From: Sinotaia quadrata
Lineage: Eukaryota > Mollusca > Gastropoda > Architaenioglossa > Viviparidae
Assembly: GCA_028829895.1 (NCBI GenBank)
Contig: CM054177.1
Span: forward strand, 30,701,564-30,765,563
Length of the DNA stretch: 64,000 nt
Direction of reading: 5' to 3'
Made by a program: the position numbers and the translations under genes. The stretch's first letter is position 1, and every line of letters begins with the position of its first letter. This document shows, piece after piece, positions 1-12,500 of the stretch. The notes under the pieces were generated by a model. The model was not told the DNA's origin. It saw only the letters and a program-made list of their open reading frames with translations, and did no database searches.

Positions 1-164
1 CATTGGAACTTGGCCCTCTCCCTTCAGATGTCCGTCACAAAACAAACTTGCCCATCAAATTAAAGCAAGACAGACTATTGCTGCAATCTTACAGCCGCCA
101 GAAAGAAACAGAAAACAAGAAATTACTCCATCATCATCGTTCACAAGAATCAAACCATTATTAA

Positions 165-1508
165 CCGTTGTATTTAAAATTCAAAACCGGTAATAATTCC
201 TTCAAAGTGGAACCTCACAATTCTGCCCTGCTTGCTAAAGAAAAACTTACTATACGAAACTCACCTTGCTACTTGAAAGAAAAACGCACACAAGTTAATG
301 GGGTAAGATTACATGATGATGTAAACTTCCAACAACTGTTAAAAAGAACCAAAATTCAAATTGATCCTACAGACTCTTGTTTCCAAGTGCCAGTACATGA
401 AATGCAGCAATCATATGAGAATAAAGCTTGTATACCCCATTCAGAAGAATGTGAGGCAGGTAATGCAAGCTCTTTACTGGAAGTTGCACCATATCATATT
501 TTATGCCATAAGAAAAGCAAAATGAACAAGTGTCACTTAGGAAAAATTCACAAGACAGAATATGCATTGTTATTCCAGCACACACGCAGTGAAAAGAAAT
601 GTGTTGAAAACTCTGAACCACTTAAAACACGAACTAAGCTCCAAGACCACAACTATGAAAGTTTATATTTTAAAACAGTAAATACAAAAAGCACAACTCT
701 TACTTATACCTGTGAGGATAACAGCATTATATCCAAATCCTTCAGCAACAGCCACCCTTTGGCATCTAACTATGTATCTTTAGCAAATGGAAATGCCATG
801 AATAAATCTCAACAGAGAGCATGCAGTTCTGACTCTAGCAAACTGAATGCACATCAAGTTACTGTTTATCCACACATTCAAACTAACAATAAGGAATCTA
901 TAGTTCTGCACTACAGTTCTGGCATAATAAGCATTAAGCCAGGCCAGGAAGTCAACAACCAAAGCAATAACAACTTAGAAAACCTGGAAACTGGCAATCC
1001 ACCAATCCAGGATAAAGTCAGCAATAAACTTTATCATAACTGTAGTACTTATAACACATATTGTAGTCTTAAGACATTTCCTATTGACCAGTATTTGGTA
1101 GATGTGGCTGATCTACCACAATTCACTAACATTTCAACAGATACTGATGACGACTATGCAGATATGCTCAAAATCACTGCCTCCATTCCTCCAAATGTTC
1201 TTGATTATGACTGGTATCCTGCCACTTCTGTGACTACACAAGCCAGAGCAACAAAAGCCACTGAAAAGACTGCTTTCAGAACTAGTATTCCAAATCATCC
1301 AGTAATTGGAAATGCTGAGACACTGTCTGTGCTGCCTGGAGCAGAAAACTTTGCTTTCTCCCACAGTATGTCTCACCAACAAACCAAAAAATTAGTGGTG
1401 AGAATGTCTGGTCAAGCAAATGCATCTGTGGATCTTAATGAGCCTATAACACATCTTGGTGCTCTGGTAGGTGCATTTAATGCATATTCCAACTTAAAAT
1501 TAGTTTGA
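165..1508 (+). CDS. Unrecognised Ser/Asn-rich protein or exon, 5' end unresolved
   Basis: A 447-codon open frame runs from just after a TAA at 162-164 to TGA at 1506-1508; an open frame this long is unlikely by chance in such AT-rich DNA. The first in-frame ATG is at 402. The product is rich in Ser, Asn, Thr and His. It has an acidic, hydrophobic stretch near residues 325-355 (TDTDDDYADMLKI, then NVLDYDWYPA) that resembles a transactivation segment. No known domain is recognised. The same frame is also open from 3 to 161, so one stop codon interrupts an otherwise 500-codon frame. A donor-like CTG|GTAGGT at 1466/1467 is in phase 0, matching the phase-0 acceptor at 3593/3594 before the homeobox frame. 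It could therefore be an upstream exon of that gene, the last exon of a separate gene, or a decaying gene. Confidence 0.5.
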   Translation, partial: PLYLKFKTGNNSFKVEPHNSALLAKEKLTIRNSPCYLKEKRTQVNGVRLHDDVNFQQLLKRTKIQIDPTDSCFQVPVHEMQQSYENKACIPHSEECEAGNASSLLEVAPYHILCHKKSKMNKCHLGKIHKTEYALLFQHTRSEKKCVENSEPLKTRTKLQDHNYESLYFKTVNTKSTTLTYTCEDNSIISKSFSNSHPLASNYVSLANGNAMNKSQQRACSSDSSKLNAHQVTVYPHIQTNNKESIVLHYSSGIISIKPGQEVNNQSNNNLENLETGNPPIQDKVSNKLYHNCSTYNTYCSLKTFPIDQYLVDVADLPQFTNISTDTDDDYADMLKITASIPPNVLDYDWYPATSVTTQARATKATEKTAFRTSIPNHPVIGNAETLSVLPGAENFAFSHSMSHQQTKKLVVRMSGQANASVDLNEPITHLGALVGAFNAYSNLKLV

Positions 1509-3593
1509 AATTATTTAAGAAAAGTTTTAATAATTTTTTATAATGCCACTTACATTGTAAATTGTATGCATGAGCATGTGTAATAATTTGAAAAGTTTAT
1601 AAAACTATATAAATATTGTTTCCTTTTTAGTTTTTAACACACATGTATCTCAACTGTAACATTTTAGCTTAATAGATACTATGATTACAGATCAAAAATA
1701 AAATCATATAGATATACACATAAATAATATTAGTTTGCAGTTTTTCTCCTGCTTAAAAGAGTAATATTCAACAATAATATTGATTGCCAGTGAACAAGCT
1801 TATGTAATTCCTGTCTGAGCAAGCCAGCAAGGATAGACCAAGATAAATTGTTTTATATAGTTGTAATTTATATCAGCATAAACGAAGGTTACTTACAATC
1901 ATGCTGCTTGTATGTCTTGTTTATATTTGTAAAGCTTTATTAATTTCACTCTTAGTTGTCAGTTTACTCTTCCTAATTCCTAATCCACCTCTTGTTTATT
2001 CCAGAGTTTTAAATTCATTTAAGGTCAAATCTCAAAGTTAATATTGTTTACATCAGTTTATATAACATTATAAGTCTCCATTTTTATCTTTAAATTATGC
2101 ATTATACATTATATTATTAAGTAATAAATTTTAATAAAGGTCTATGTATTTGACAATCTTGATCGCATCCAGCTACTTGAAAAGATTTTCAATGAATGCT
2201 CAGGTTACAAAAATAAATTACCTTCCAATTCACAATTTTCTTTAATGCCAATAAATGAATACTATTTACTACTCACTCACTGACATCAATCTCAGGTTAA
2301 AAAAAAATCCCTTTTCCCAGACACATTTCTTAATAGTGAAAAATGAACACTACTCACTGAATTCAGAAAACAACTATTGTCAAACTAACATTTTAAGAAA
2401 TAATTTTTACTAGTTGATAAATAATTAAATAGTTGAGTTCTTAGATTATAGATATGGACAGCAGTCATATAATAGCTAGATCTTAATCATTACACTTACA
2501 GGCACCTATTTGGATTTAAATATATAATTGATCAGCTTTCTCCTTATTAACAATATGTTATAGTATTATTATATTAATTAAGTATTAAAAACATTGCACA
2601 TTGATATATTTTGTTTACAAATACTAGTATAATAAACATTTTTACATAACTGAAATAGTGGTATGATTAATAGCTTACATATATACTTACAAACAGAGGG
2701 TTAATAAAATCTTTACATTGCTAAAGTGCTAGTATTATCAGCATATTGGCAATTTCAGATATAATAACTATTGTTAATAAAAATATCTTTTTGTAATTAT
2801 GATTGGATTAATTATTTACAATACTGACATATAATGATATAAACATTACTGTTGTATTATGGTTTAAGTAGGTGATAATGTACATAAGAAATTGCTTGTA
2901 CATGTATAATGTTTTCGTTTCACCCCACAGTTTTTAACTTTGTGTAAAGCATGGTGTTTGTGGGTCAAAAGTTTTTAAAAGTTTTATTTGCAGATAACAG
3001 CACTAGAAATCTTCACTGATTAGCTGTACATAAATTATTGATGGAACAACATTACCATACTGATTAGGCTAGAGTTGACTAGATTGTCTTATTTATCTCA
3101 TTTAATATGTTTGGTATTACTTATTAAAACCTCTGCTCTAAAAACCTTGTTTTTATCTGTTATTTGTTTGGTTAATGACAGTTCTAAATCATGCAAATTC
3201 AAACATTACTAATTTTATTACTTGTATTATATATTAACAAAAAAATTAAACAGAAGACTGAAATAAAAGCATCAAGTCTTTCTGTCAGAAGTTTAAATAT
3301 TGAATATGAAGCAAATGTATAAAATATCAGCTCACTTCTTCCATGTCCATTCTAATTTCTAGCGTGACCTATCTGCAGTTTATGTGCTACTGAAAAGACC
3401 AGATAAATGCAGAAGAATACTTAAGATTCTTTTTGTGCTAGTGTTTTGTCAGTTTGTGTTTTATAAATATAATAGTTATTTTATTAAAGATTGAATAATT
3501 CTTCTGTAAACTTAATATTGTGAAATTTTGTTTATAAGGTGAAAAATTTAGAGAATGATATTCTTTACACACATTTTCTTACCTTTGTACAAG
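1509..3593. other. Non-coding stretch between the two long open frames
   Basis: AT-rich with no exon-like open frame on either strand and no clear repeat. It is either intergenic or an intron joining the two frames; a phase-0 donor at 1466/1467 and a phase-0 acceptor at 3593/3594 would allow splicing. Confidence 0.5.
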
Positions 3594-4889
3594 GTACCAA
3601 GGGTGAACATTGACCCTGAAACTGTTATGACCAGGGACCTTCTTCAATGTGAACATATGCCACATGGTCAAGAGTCTAGCCAGGAAGTTAATCCCATCAG
3701 TAGCCATGTAGACCTCCAAGTCAGCACAGGTTTAAATTCAAGTTTAAATCCCTTTCTACAGGATGAAAAAATAGGCCCGGAAGTTTTGTGTTCAAGCACC
3801 TTTCTCACGCCACCACCCAGTGTGGAAACCTTGCTATATCCATCAAAGACTAGCACACCTGCCCCAAATGAAAGTGGGTTCATGACAACAGAACTAGAGG
3901 AGACAACAGCATCTAGATATTCCTGGTCAAATCAGAATCAAGCTATGAAAGTCAAAGATAGTGTAGGTTGTGACAGGGTGACGACACAAGATTATCCTGG
4001 TGCAAAAAACAGTATTTTAAGTTCACATAATGATCATGAAAGTCCATACACCTGTCAAGATCAACAGCAGCAATTTCTCACCTGCTATTCTTCTATGACT
4101 ACTTGTAGTAGCAGTAGCATGGAATACAATGATGTCATGTACTACCCATTCTCGGATCTTCTTCAGCTTCACCCTAGCATTATACTTAATAATCATCAAT
4201 CTTCTGTTCAGTGCGCTGACTCTCACTACAATTCCCATCAACAGAAACAAACAATGACTGATGGTCCAGAATTCCAGATACACAGCTACAGCAGAAGGCA
4301 GCAAAACCAAGCAGAATCCAATAATTCTGCTTCAGTGGCCCAGTCTGAGCAGATCACTTCTTCTTTCCTGCAGCAACATCAGACTGTCACATCAACTAAA
4401 CGCATTTGCAAATATAAAAGATCCAATACAGAGACTAGAGACAAAAGTAAAACTAGAAACTCAAAAGTGCAATGCAAGAGGGATGGCTATAAAGACTCTA
4501 TAGATGACAAAAGACTTCAACACAATAAGCCATTAAACCAGAAAGCTGTCAGCATCATGCTTAAATGGTACTGTGAAAATAAAGACAACCCATTTCCATC
4601 AAAAGAAGAGAAAAGGCGAATGGCACAAGAAGGTTGCCTTACAATCAAGCAGGTGAAGTCCTGGTTTGCAAATAAGCGCAATCGTTCCAACAACACACGT
4701 CCCAAAATACAAAAGCGGTTTATAGAAGAGACGCTGATGCAGATACGCAGTGACCTGACTAGAGAAAAAAATGGTCATGTGGAAGGAGACAATTCATTCA
4801 CTATCAAAGAGTTATCACAGGTCAATCAGACCTTTGAAAACCAGAACCAGGAAAATACTGAGGATAAAAAAATTCCTGACAATGATTAG
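3594..4889 (+). CDS. Divergent TALE-class homeobox protein
   Basis: The frame is open from ATG 3555 to TAG 4887-4889. I place the exon start at 3594, after an acceptor-like tract ending in tacaag, because the 13 residues before it look like translated pyrimidine tract; ATG 3627 is an alternative start. The protein is Ser/Gln/Asn-rich, with a basic region (residues ~290-315 from ATG 3555) before a homeodomain near residues 320-382. Visible features are NPFPSKEEKRRMA between helices 1 and 2, with the three extra residues typical of TALE, and the recognition helix QVKSWFANKRNR with Trp370, Asn and Arg at the canonical 48/51/53 positions and Ala at position 50. About 60 polar residues follow. It is probably a nuclear DNA-binding transcription factor. 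It does not match MEIS, PBX, TGIF, IRX or MKX closely. The fast-evolving spiralian TALE group (SPILE) is a reasonable guess, unproven. Confidence 0.8.
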   Translation, partial: VPRVNIDPETVMTRDLLQCEHMPHGQESSQEVNPISSHVDLQVSTGLNSSLNPFLQDEKIGPEVLCSSTFLTPPPSVETLLYPSKTSTPAPNESGFMTTELEETTASRYSWSNQNQAMKVKDSVGCDRVTTQDYPGAKNSILSSHNDHESPYTCQDQQQQFLTCYSSMTTCSSSSMEYNDVMYYPFSDLLQLHPSIILNNHQSSVQCADSHYNSHQQKQTMTDGPEFQIHSYSRRQQNQAESNNSASVAQSEQITSSFLQQHQTVTSTKRICKYKRSNTETRDKSKTRNSKVQCKRDGYKDSIDDKRLQHNKPLNQKAVSIMLKWYCENKDNPFPSKEEKRRMAQEGCLTIKQVKSWFANKRNRSNNTRPKIQKRFIEETLMQIRSDLTREKNGHVEGDNSFTIKELSQVNQTFENQNQENTEDKKIPDND

Positions 4890-5153
4890 CACTGCTTTTT
4901 CTTTTTTTCTTTTTGTCTCTCATTCTTTCTTTCTCTTTGTCTCTCATTCATCCTATTTATATTATTTTTATACTTTTTAAGTTTTTGCCAGAAAATTTAC
5001 TTTAATATTAACACATAGTTCACAGTTTAATTTAGAACATGATTTTGTATTTTTGTAGTAGATTCTTATATTTGCTAATGATTTTAGGCTTTAAAAAGAA
5101 GTAGCTATTTATTTCGGTCTATAACAAGTAAACTTTTTGTTCCAATCCAAAAC

Positions 5154-5159
5154 AATAAA
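5154..5159 (+). terminator. Candidate poly(A) signal after the homeobox gene
   Basis: An AATAAA hexamer lies about 265 bp after the homeobox stop codon. Such hexamers are common in AT-rich DNA, so this is positional support only. Confidence 0.3.
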
Positions 5160-8100
5160 CTATTGTTCCAGTCTATAACAAGGAAGTTATTTGTTTTAGT
5201 ATATATAACTTAGGCTGTTTGTTTTAGTCTATAAAAAGGAAACAATTCCTGTTTGTAACAAGGAAGTTGTTCAAGACTTAGAAAAAGAAATATACTATTT
5301 ATTCTAGTCATATTAATCGGGAGACTTTTTCTTTAAAATTCTGTAACAAACTCCTATTTATTTCAGTCTGTTTAATAAACTGTTTTAGCCTTTGTACATG
5401 TAAAATACTAATAAGAAATTCCTTATTTTATAACTAGGTTGCTACTTATTTCAGTCAGCAAACAGGAATATATAATTATTTCATCTAATATGAATGTAAT
5501 CTGCTAAATATTTGTGATTTAAAAAAAAAATACAATTCAGATAGTTTATGACATACAAATGTACCCCACTGAAGTATCAATTTGTAATCTGTACAGCATT
5601 TATATCTGAGTAACTTATCATCTAAACAAACTTGTAACAGCTTTGTTTTATGCTACAATATTTATATTTTACTCCATTCCTGAAATTCAAGCAGTAGATT
5701 TTCGGACATTATAATCAGGGTCTGTTCAAGGGCTAAGAAAGATTAAGCCTTTTGTGTTTCCACTAACTGCAATTCATATATTTTCTATCTCTACCTATTA
5801 TGTATATGCCCATATAATTTATATTTTCCTTTTTCCCTCGTTTCATATTACTTTGCATGGACATTATTGTTTGCTGTTGTTCACCCCCCAGTTCCCCATG
5901 CATAAAGATTAAGATATTGAGATGTATACAGAGGACAGCTAAATGTAGGTCAGATGCCAACTAAAAATTCTTCTCAATTCTGGTTTGCCATCTTCAAAAC
6001 CACACTGACTTTATGCCTGAAAGTGGTGAACCCCTGTATTTTGTCTTTTTATTGTATTTTTTATTTTTTTCTTTGTGCTAAGAGAATGGCATATCAAATA
6101 TTATATTCTGAATATGTTAACTTCTTATTCACACACTTTACAAACTAATATTTCTTTTAAAGGTTGGTAATTGTCAGAAGCAGTTTCCATTAGAAATTTA
6201 AGTGCACTAATTTGGCCTGTAATATACATGCTAGATACTAAATTATTAGATACATGTGTCTTCATGAAAAGCAAAGGATTTGCAAGAAACATGTATTCCC
6301 TCTATCAAATTACTGATATATATTTAGATATCTGTATTTTGTGAACACAGAAATATTATTCTGTATAATTTAAATATTACTTATGCTAAAAAATATTATC
6401 ACCAACATGAAATTGTAAGATGCCAAACAACTTGGTATTTGTGAAACTTCATACAATAATTTTTTTAATTAATTTTTTTTCTGATATAAATAACAAAAAC
6501 ATGATATTTTTAAAATCTCCAAATTACATCATCATAAAACCATAAGTGTGCACTGTTGCACGTTATAGTTATTATCATTTAATATTTTTATTTTATGTAA
6601 ATATTTTTTCATTTTATCTAGGAAAATTTTATTGTCTGAAACATTTTGGATAATAAATAAATAAACGCACTAGTAAAAACTGGACTTATAAACTACTAAC
6701 TGTAAGTGGTAAGAAGTTGTGAACTTTAGCATTCTGCTTTCTTTTTTGTGCAATCAATTTGTAGAAACTTTATATTGACCTCTTTAAAATTTGATTTTTA
6801 AACTATTTTTTTATGCTCTTTATGTGTAATAAACATGCTCAGTTATAGAATGTAAAAATAATTATACATCATTACAGAAAAGACCTTTACAGAAATGGTT
6901 TTTATTTCTTTTTAAAAGCTATTTTTGTGATACATTGTTTCCCTCACTTTAACAATTCCCACCCACTTTCCAGCAATGCAAATAAAATTTATGGGATTGG
7001 ATTCCTGTACTTATAGCAAAAGATGTGTTCATTCTTAACATTTTTGATGTGTATGTGAGTGAGAGAAAGATTTTGTGTGTATCTGAAGTATTATGTAAAC
7101 ATGTTGTGGACAAATATATAGCAAAGTTTCATCGTATAAGCACTCTTCCTAGACTTTTGCTTCAAGTCCACTTCCAGCGCTCATTTATCTTGCACAGTCA
7201 AGAAAACACACAAACATGCTCACAAATTTTAAGTGGTGTGTGTGTGGGTATGTAAGAACACTTTGGTACATGATGCAAAGCTGGCTACAGTCATAAAGGC
7301 AGTCATTAAAAATTCACTTCAGTGCATAAATTAAACTTCTAGTACATTAATTTCATAATTTTGATCTGGAACTCATCTGTTTGATCTTTGATGCCATGCA
7401 CCATGTAGTAAATAAATGGTTAGTTTCAATAATAAACAAGGATGCTATGCTATTAAATCAAACTGTTTAAAGTTACAAGATACATTTTGCAATATTTTTT
7501 TTTTATTCAGTCTATTTTTTCTTTCTTTATTTTAAAAAAAATTAAAAACCTCACTACATATAGTTTATAGAACAAAAGTTGGTATAGTGTATGTTATAAA
7601 GATTTTATGGTGGCAGTGGTTAAAAGTAAGACAATAAAATATAGTGATCCAACTTTAATATAAAAAAATTCTTTTGAGATAATCCAATATAATGATACAG
7701 TGAGAGCATGAACTATTCATAAGGCATCCCTAAGATACGCTCTTTGAAGAATCATACTATGATACTGAAACAATGACAATTTTCTGTAAAATCTACTGAA
7801 TATAATTATTTAGAATCTGAGAAATTGTCTGAATCAGAAATTCAAAATGTTAAAATCGAGAGAGATAAAAGAGTGTTTTTAAAATATAAAAACAATTAAA
7901 AGAAACATACCAAAGTAATTAATATTTGTATTATATCACCAGCAGATCAAGACTGCAAACAAACTATTTACACAGAAATTTCATTGAACATATTCTTATT
8001 TTTAACCAATAACCATTTATAAATACAGTCTAAACTTTACAAAATATAAGGCAAGCTTTTGGTTTAAGTTAAATTATGTCCTCATTCAGCCCTGGCCTGA

Positions 8101-8654
8101 AGTTTCTCACTTCCTGTTTAGGTCAGATCACTTTGCTGGCTGAACACAACTGTATAATGCTTGTTTTAATTCTTCAATCATTAGCTTAAATATGATTGTA
8201 ATGCTAACATTATTTTGTTAACATGACACAATGGTAATGTTTGTTTTAATTCTCAAATCATTAGCTTATTTAAATAAGATACGGTTTCCTGGCTGAACAC
8301 ATTTTTTTGTAAAATGACAACTGCAATGTTTAGTTGCAGTGCTCTTTAGTTCCTATGATATTTCTAATCTTAAAGAGATACAAATCTGATTTTTTTCCAG
8401 ATGAAGTTCTCACATGTGTCATATAATAATTCTTCAAGAAAATAACACAAAACATCTTTAACAAACTGAAATCCTTAAACTGTAGATATACAAACAATTT
8501 CTGATTATCAATACCAGCTATCCAAGATAATGTTTTCTATATTACACTCCCCAACCCACAAGATGCTATTAATATTATAAGAATAGATTAATAATAATAC
8601 TACTAACTATTAACATTATAACATAGATTAATAACGGTAATAAAACCTGTTGCT

Positions 8655-8826
8655 AAATATACTTGATGGAGGTTGAATATAAGAGGTACTCATGTCCAAT
8701 ATATACTTGATGGAAGTTGAATATAAGAGGTGCTCATGTCCAATATTTACTTGATGGAGGTGAATATGAGGTATTCATGTACAATATATACTTGATGGAG
8801 GTGAATATGAGGTACTCATGTACAAT
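8655..8826. repeat. Tandem repeat, 40-46 bp, 4 copies
   Basis: Four diverged copies of a unit containing TACTTGATGGAGG and a CATGTCCAATA-type end. The same core (GTCCAATATTTACTTGATGG) recurs at about 37158-37177 in a PEX6 intron, so the unit is dispersed. Confidence 0.85.
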
Positions 8827-9512
8827 AGTCAGTGCCCCATAGCAGATAGCAGGATGAAATTGACACCAAAAGTAAATTCAGTAAAATGTAGCATAAGAAC
8901 ACAACAGCCTGTTTTAGCTAAGTCATTTACTTATTTAGTCTAATCATATATATATATATATATATATATCCAGGTAAATGATCAAAGCAGTGACAAATTT
9001 ATAAACCTACCCATTAAAATGTTAACATTGGCAGAATAACAGCAGTAATAAATGAATGTAATTGTTAAAACAAATCAATTTTTTACCAGCCTACTTTGAA
9101 TAATCAATATTTGCAGTCTTTTCCATTTACTGTAGCTATTCCAGACATTCATTTATGTTGCACCCTATATATGGTATTCATGAAGATAAACTGAACCTAA
9201 TGGTAGGCTAGTCTGAAATGATTTTGTCATTTATGCTGCACACTAAATATGGTATTCGTGTAGGCTTAATCTAATGGTGTGTTGAATTGAAATGATTTTC
9301 AATTTTTTTTTAATATATACATTTTGCACAAAATTTCCCGAAAGGTATGCTAGTCTGAAGGGTTAATTTTTAGTTTGTATATGTTTTTTTTTATGCTGAA
9401 TTGCCTAATAACTGTAAATTCATTAAATGTGTTTTGTTCAGTGGCTTATACTTATTTTTCAAAATATAAATGTTTTAAATTATGCAATTTCCAACAACTA
9501 TGACAAACATAC

Positions 9513-12500
9513 CTGTTCATACCAAGCTGCAACAATTGTTTCCTGAAATGTAAAAATAAAATAATTAATTTTTTTTATTATAATGCACATCAGAATTATC
9601 ATTTACTAATACAACATCTCTGGTGAATAAATACAAAAACTTATAAAAATACAAAACAAATTAGATGTGATATCTATCTTGTGTGGGACGATTTTGATAT
9701 TCACTTTTTTGTGGTCCCTGACGGTTTTGACAAGTCAGATTGTGGCCCCTGACTCAAAAAGTTTGTGCATCACTGGTATAGAGACTCTAAAGATAAGTTA
9801 GTAACCCATCATTCTATTGTAAATGACAGATTATAGTTACAAAATATTTTACCAGATAAATGGAATCAATGGGTTAAAATCACTATAAAAACTAGTGTAA
9901 TTCAGTGTAAATTAAATCACTGAGTAACACTGACTGAAAAGATTTACAATACTCACCATGTAAATATAACTTGTGAAAAAGCAAACAACGCCATCAGGAA
10001 CAATGCTCACCATTTCTACCAAAAGGTTACCATAGTTGCGAATCACAGCTAGAGGTTTGTTTTTAAAAAAATGCGCAGAATTAGATAAGCTATTATAGAC
10101 ATTATATAAATATATGTTAGATTTCCTAAACTAAAGATGGCTATAATTAAAATTCACATTTCTGAATTAAACAAGTGTTTAACTTACAGGAAACCACTGG
10201 AATTTGAGGTACTTATTGGATTCATACATATATATTTGTTTCTTTTCTGTTCACTTTCTAGCCTTTTGTTGTCCTCTTACAATGAATGAAAACTAAATTT
10301 AAAAAATCTAAAACACTACACTGTGAATATTTATGGATTTAAAAATTATATATACATCTTATGTCACTCATAAACTTGGGAATCATTAATCAGACTTGTA
10401 AAGAAAAGAACACATGATGCTCATAAACCTGGGAATCATTAATCAGACTTGTAAAGAAAAGAACACATGATGCTCATAAACCTGGGAATCATTAATCAGA
10501 CTTGTAAAGAAAAGAACACATGATGCTCATAAACCTGGGAATCATTAATCAGGCTTGTAAAGAAAAGAACACATGATGCTCATAAACCTGGGAATCATTA
10601 ATCAGGCTTGTAAAGAAAAGAACACATGATGCTCATAAACCTGGGAATCATTAATCAGGCTTGTAAAGAAAAGAACACATGATGCTCATAAACCTGGGAA
10701 TCGTTAATCAGGCTTGTAAAAAAAAGAACACATGATGCTCATAAACCTGGGAATCATTAATCAGGCTTGTAAAGAAAAGAACACATGATGCTCATAAACC
10801 TGGGAATCATTAATCAGGCTTGTAAAGAAAAGAACACATGATGCTCATAAACCTGGGAATCATTAATCAGGCTTGTAAAGAAAAGAACACATGATGCTCA
10901 TAAACTTGGGAATCATTAATCAGACTTGTAAAGAAAAGAACACATGATGCTCATAAACCTGGGAATCATTAATCAGACTTGTAAAGAAAAGAACACATGA
11001 TGCTCATAAACTTGGGAATCATTAATCAGGCTTGTAAAGAAAAGAACACATGATGCTCATAAACCTGGGAATCATTAATCAGGCTTGTAAAGAAAAGAAC
11101 ACATGATGCCAATTTAAAAGCAATAAAAGAAAGAAAAAATAAATTGAAGAGTGTTTCAAAATAGTAACTCGCAACTCGTTATATCTCCCAGAACACCATA
11201 AACAAAAGAAGATTTCACCCTTTAGAAATTTAAGCAGTCACTTTATTTCAGGTGTTCAAAATGGCCACCAGCAAATTAAGATATGATAAACTTTAGAAGC
11301 TTCATTTATCCAAGACTTGAAGAATCACTAAGCATGTTCCATTCCCTATGGTTTGCTTCATTTCAGAACATTGCTAGCTGTGTGGTGCCACAAGAAACTT
11401 TTAGGATTACTAGCATCCATGATACTTGAAGAAGGCATTGAAAAAGGTTATGTTTTGTGACTGAGTTATTTAAAACTTTTTTAAAATATGAAAGGAAGAA
11501 TGTATTGGCACCTTTCCCTATCAAAGTAATATCCCTTTAAATAAAAAAACAGCACAGTCAAACAGACTGAATTAATCCTCTACATCAAAACAACATTGCC
11601 TAACAGGCTGAAAATCATTTGCAACAGTTTAAGAAGTAATGTGGGTAATTATCCTAAGAGCTCTTGCAAACTTGCTTGTTTGTTTAAATATTTTACAACA
11701 ATGGCCCTTACTGGGATTTTTTAGCCACTGTAATAGAAAAATGTCTGGATGTGGCATATCAGAACAGTGTTCTAGTAGAGGTTAAAGCAATACTCTGGGG
11801 ATTTGGGACCCAAGCTGCAGTGTAATTTTCCAGATACCGAGATCTTAGAATTGTGACAACAGTTGAAAATTAAAATCTCTGAAAACTCAGTAGCAAATAT
11901 GCATGCACTTACAGTTCATTATAATGTCTGCTGGTTCATGTCATACAAGGCAAAGTGAAAATAAACCATTCATGAATGGATAAGTACCAATAATCATCTC
12001 ATATTAATCTGTTTTACACTGAAATAAAATATAATATAAAATAAGAGACAACCTATTACAAAATAATTAATTTATTAGCCTGTCTGAAGAGTTACAAACC
12101 AGTGCAATATAACATAAGTAATTTATAATAATATCTGGTATTAACATTTAAAACAACAGAAAATAAATACTTCCAAATGAATGGATAAGCATCAACACAC
12201 ATAAAAAATCGAAAATCATAAAAAGATTACCTATATCCTCTCTTGTCTCAAATTTGGAGGTAATTGCCACTTGATCATTGCCTTTGCTCACCACCTGTTG
12301 CAAGAAAAGAAATAGCATTCACAAGCTTAAGTATGTTACCAAAACACAATAAATATATCATTAAAAGTTCACTGGTGCCTTGATATTATGCACCTCGATA
12401 TATTGCGGACCCACATACAAAGCAGCTTTGATAATCCAGATGCCAATCCCAAAATTAGGGTGTAAATATTCATACCTTTTACCGACCATGCATCTTATCA

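Larger units (their letters stand above)
4890..9512. other. Non-coding stretch after the homeobox gene; probable ERCC2 intron
   Basis: AT-rich sequence with no convincing exon on either strand. I looked on the minus strand for the remaining XPD helicase domain 2 exons (motifs V and VI) and saw none. It contains a short tandem array at 8655-8826 and a (TA)n run near 8946-8970. Confidence 0.5.

Noticed and set aside
168..170. TTG as the start codon of the first long frame
   Set aside because: Nuclear animal genes start at ATG; the frame is better seen as an exon or an interrupted gene, with the first ATG at 402.
10367..11109. CRISPR-like regular repeats
   Set aside because: The 53-bp units are directly adjacent with no unique spacers, and the region is an intron of an animal gene.
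11150..11450. Possible transposon remnant with GGTGTTCAAAATGGCCACC
   Set aside because: Base composition hints at a mobile element, but no terminal repeats or coding signature could be seen.
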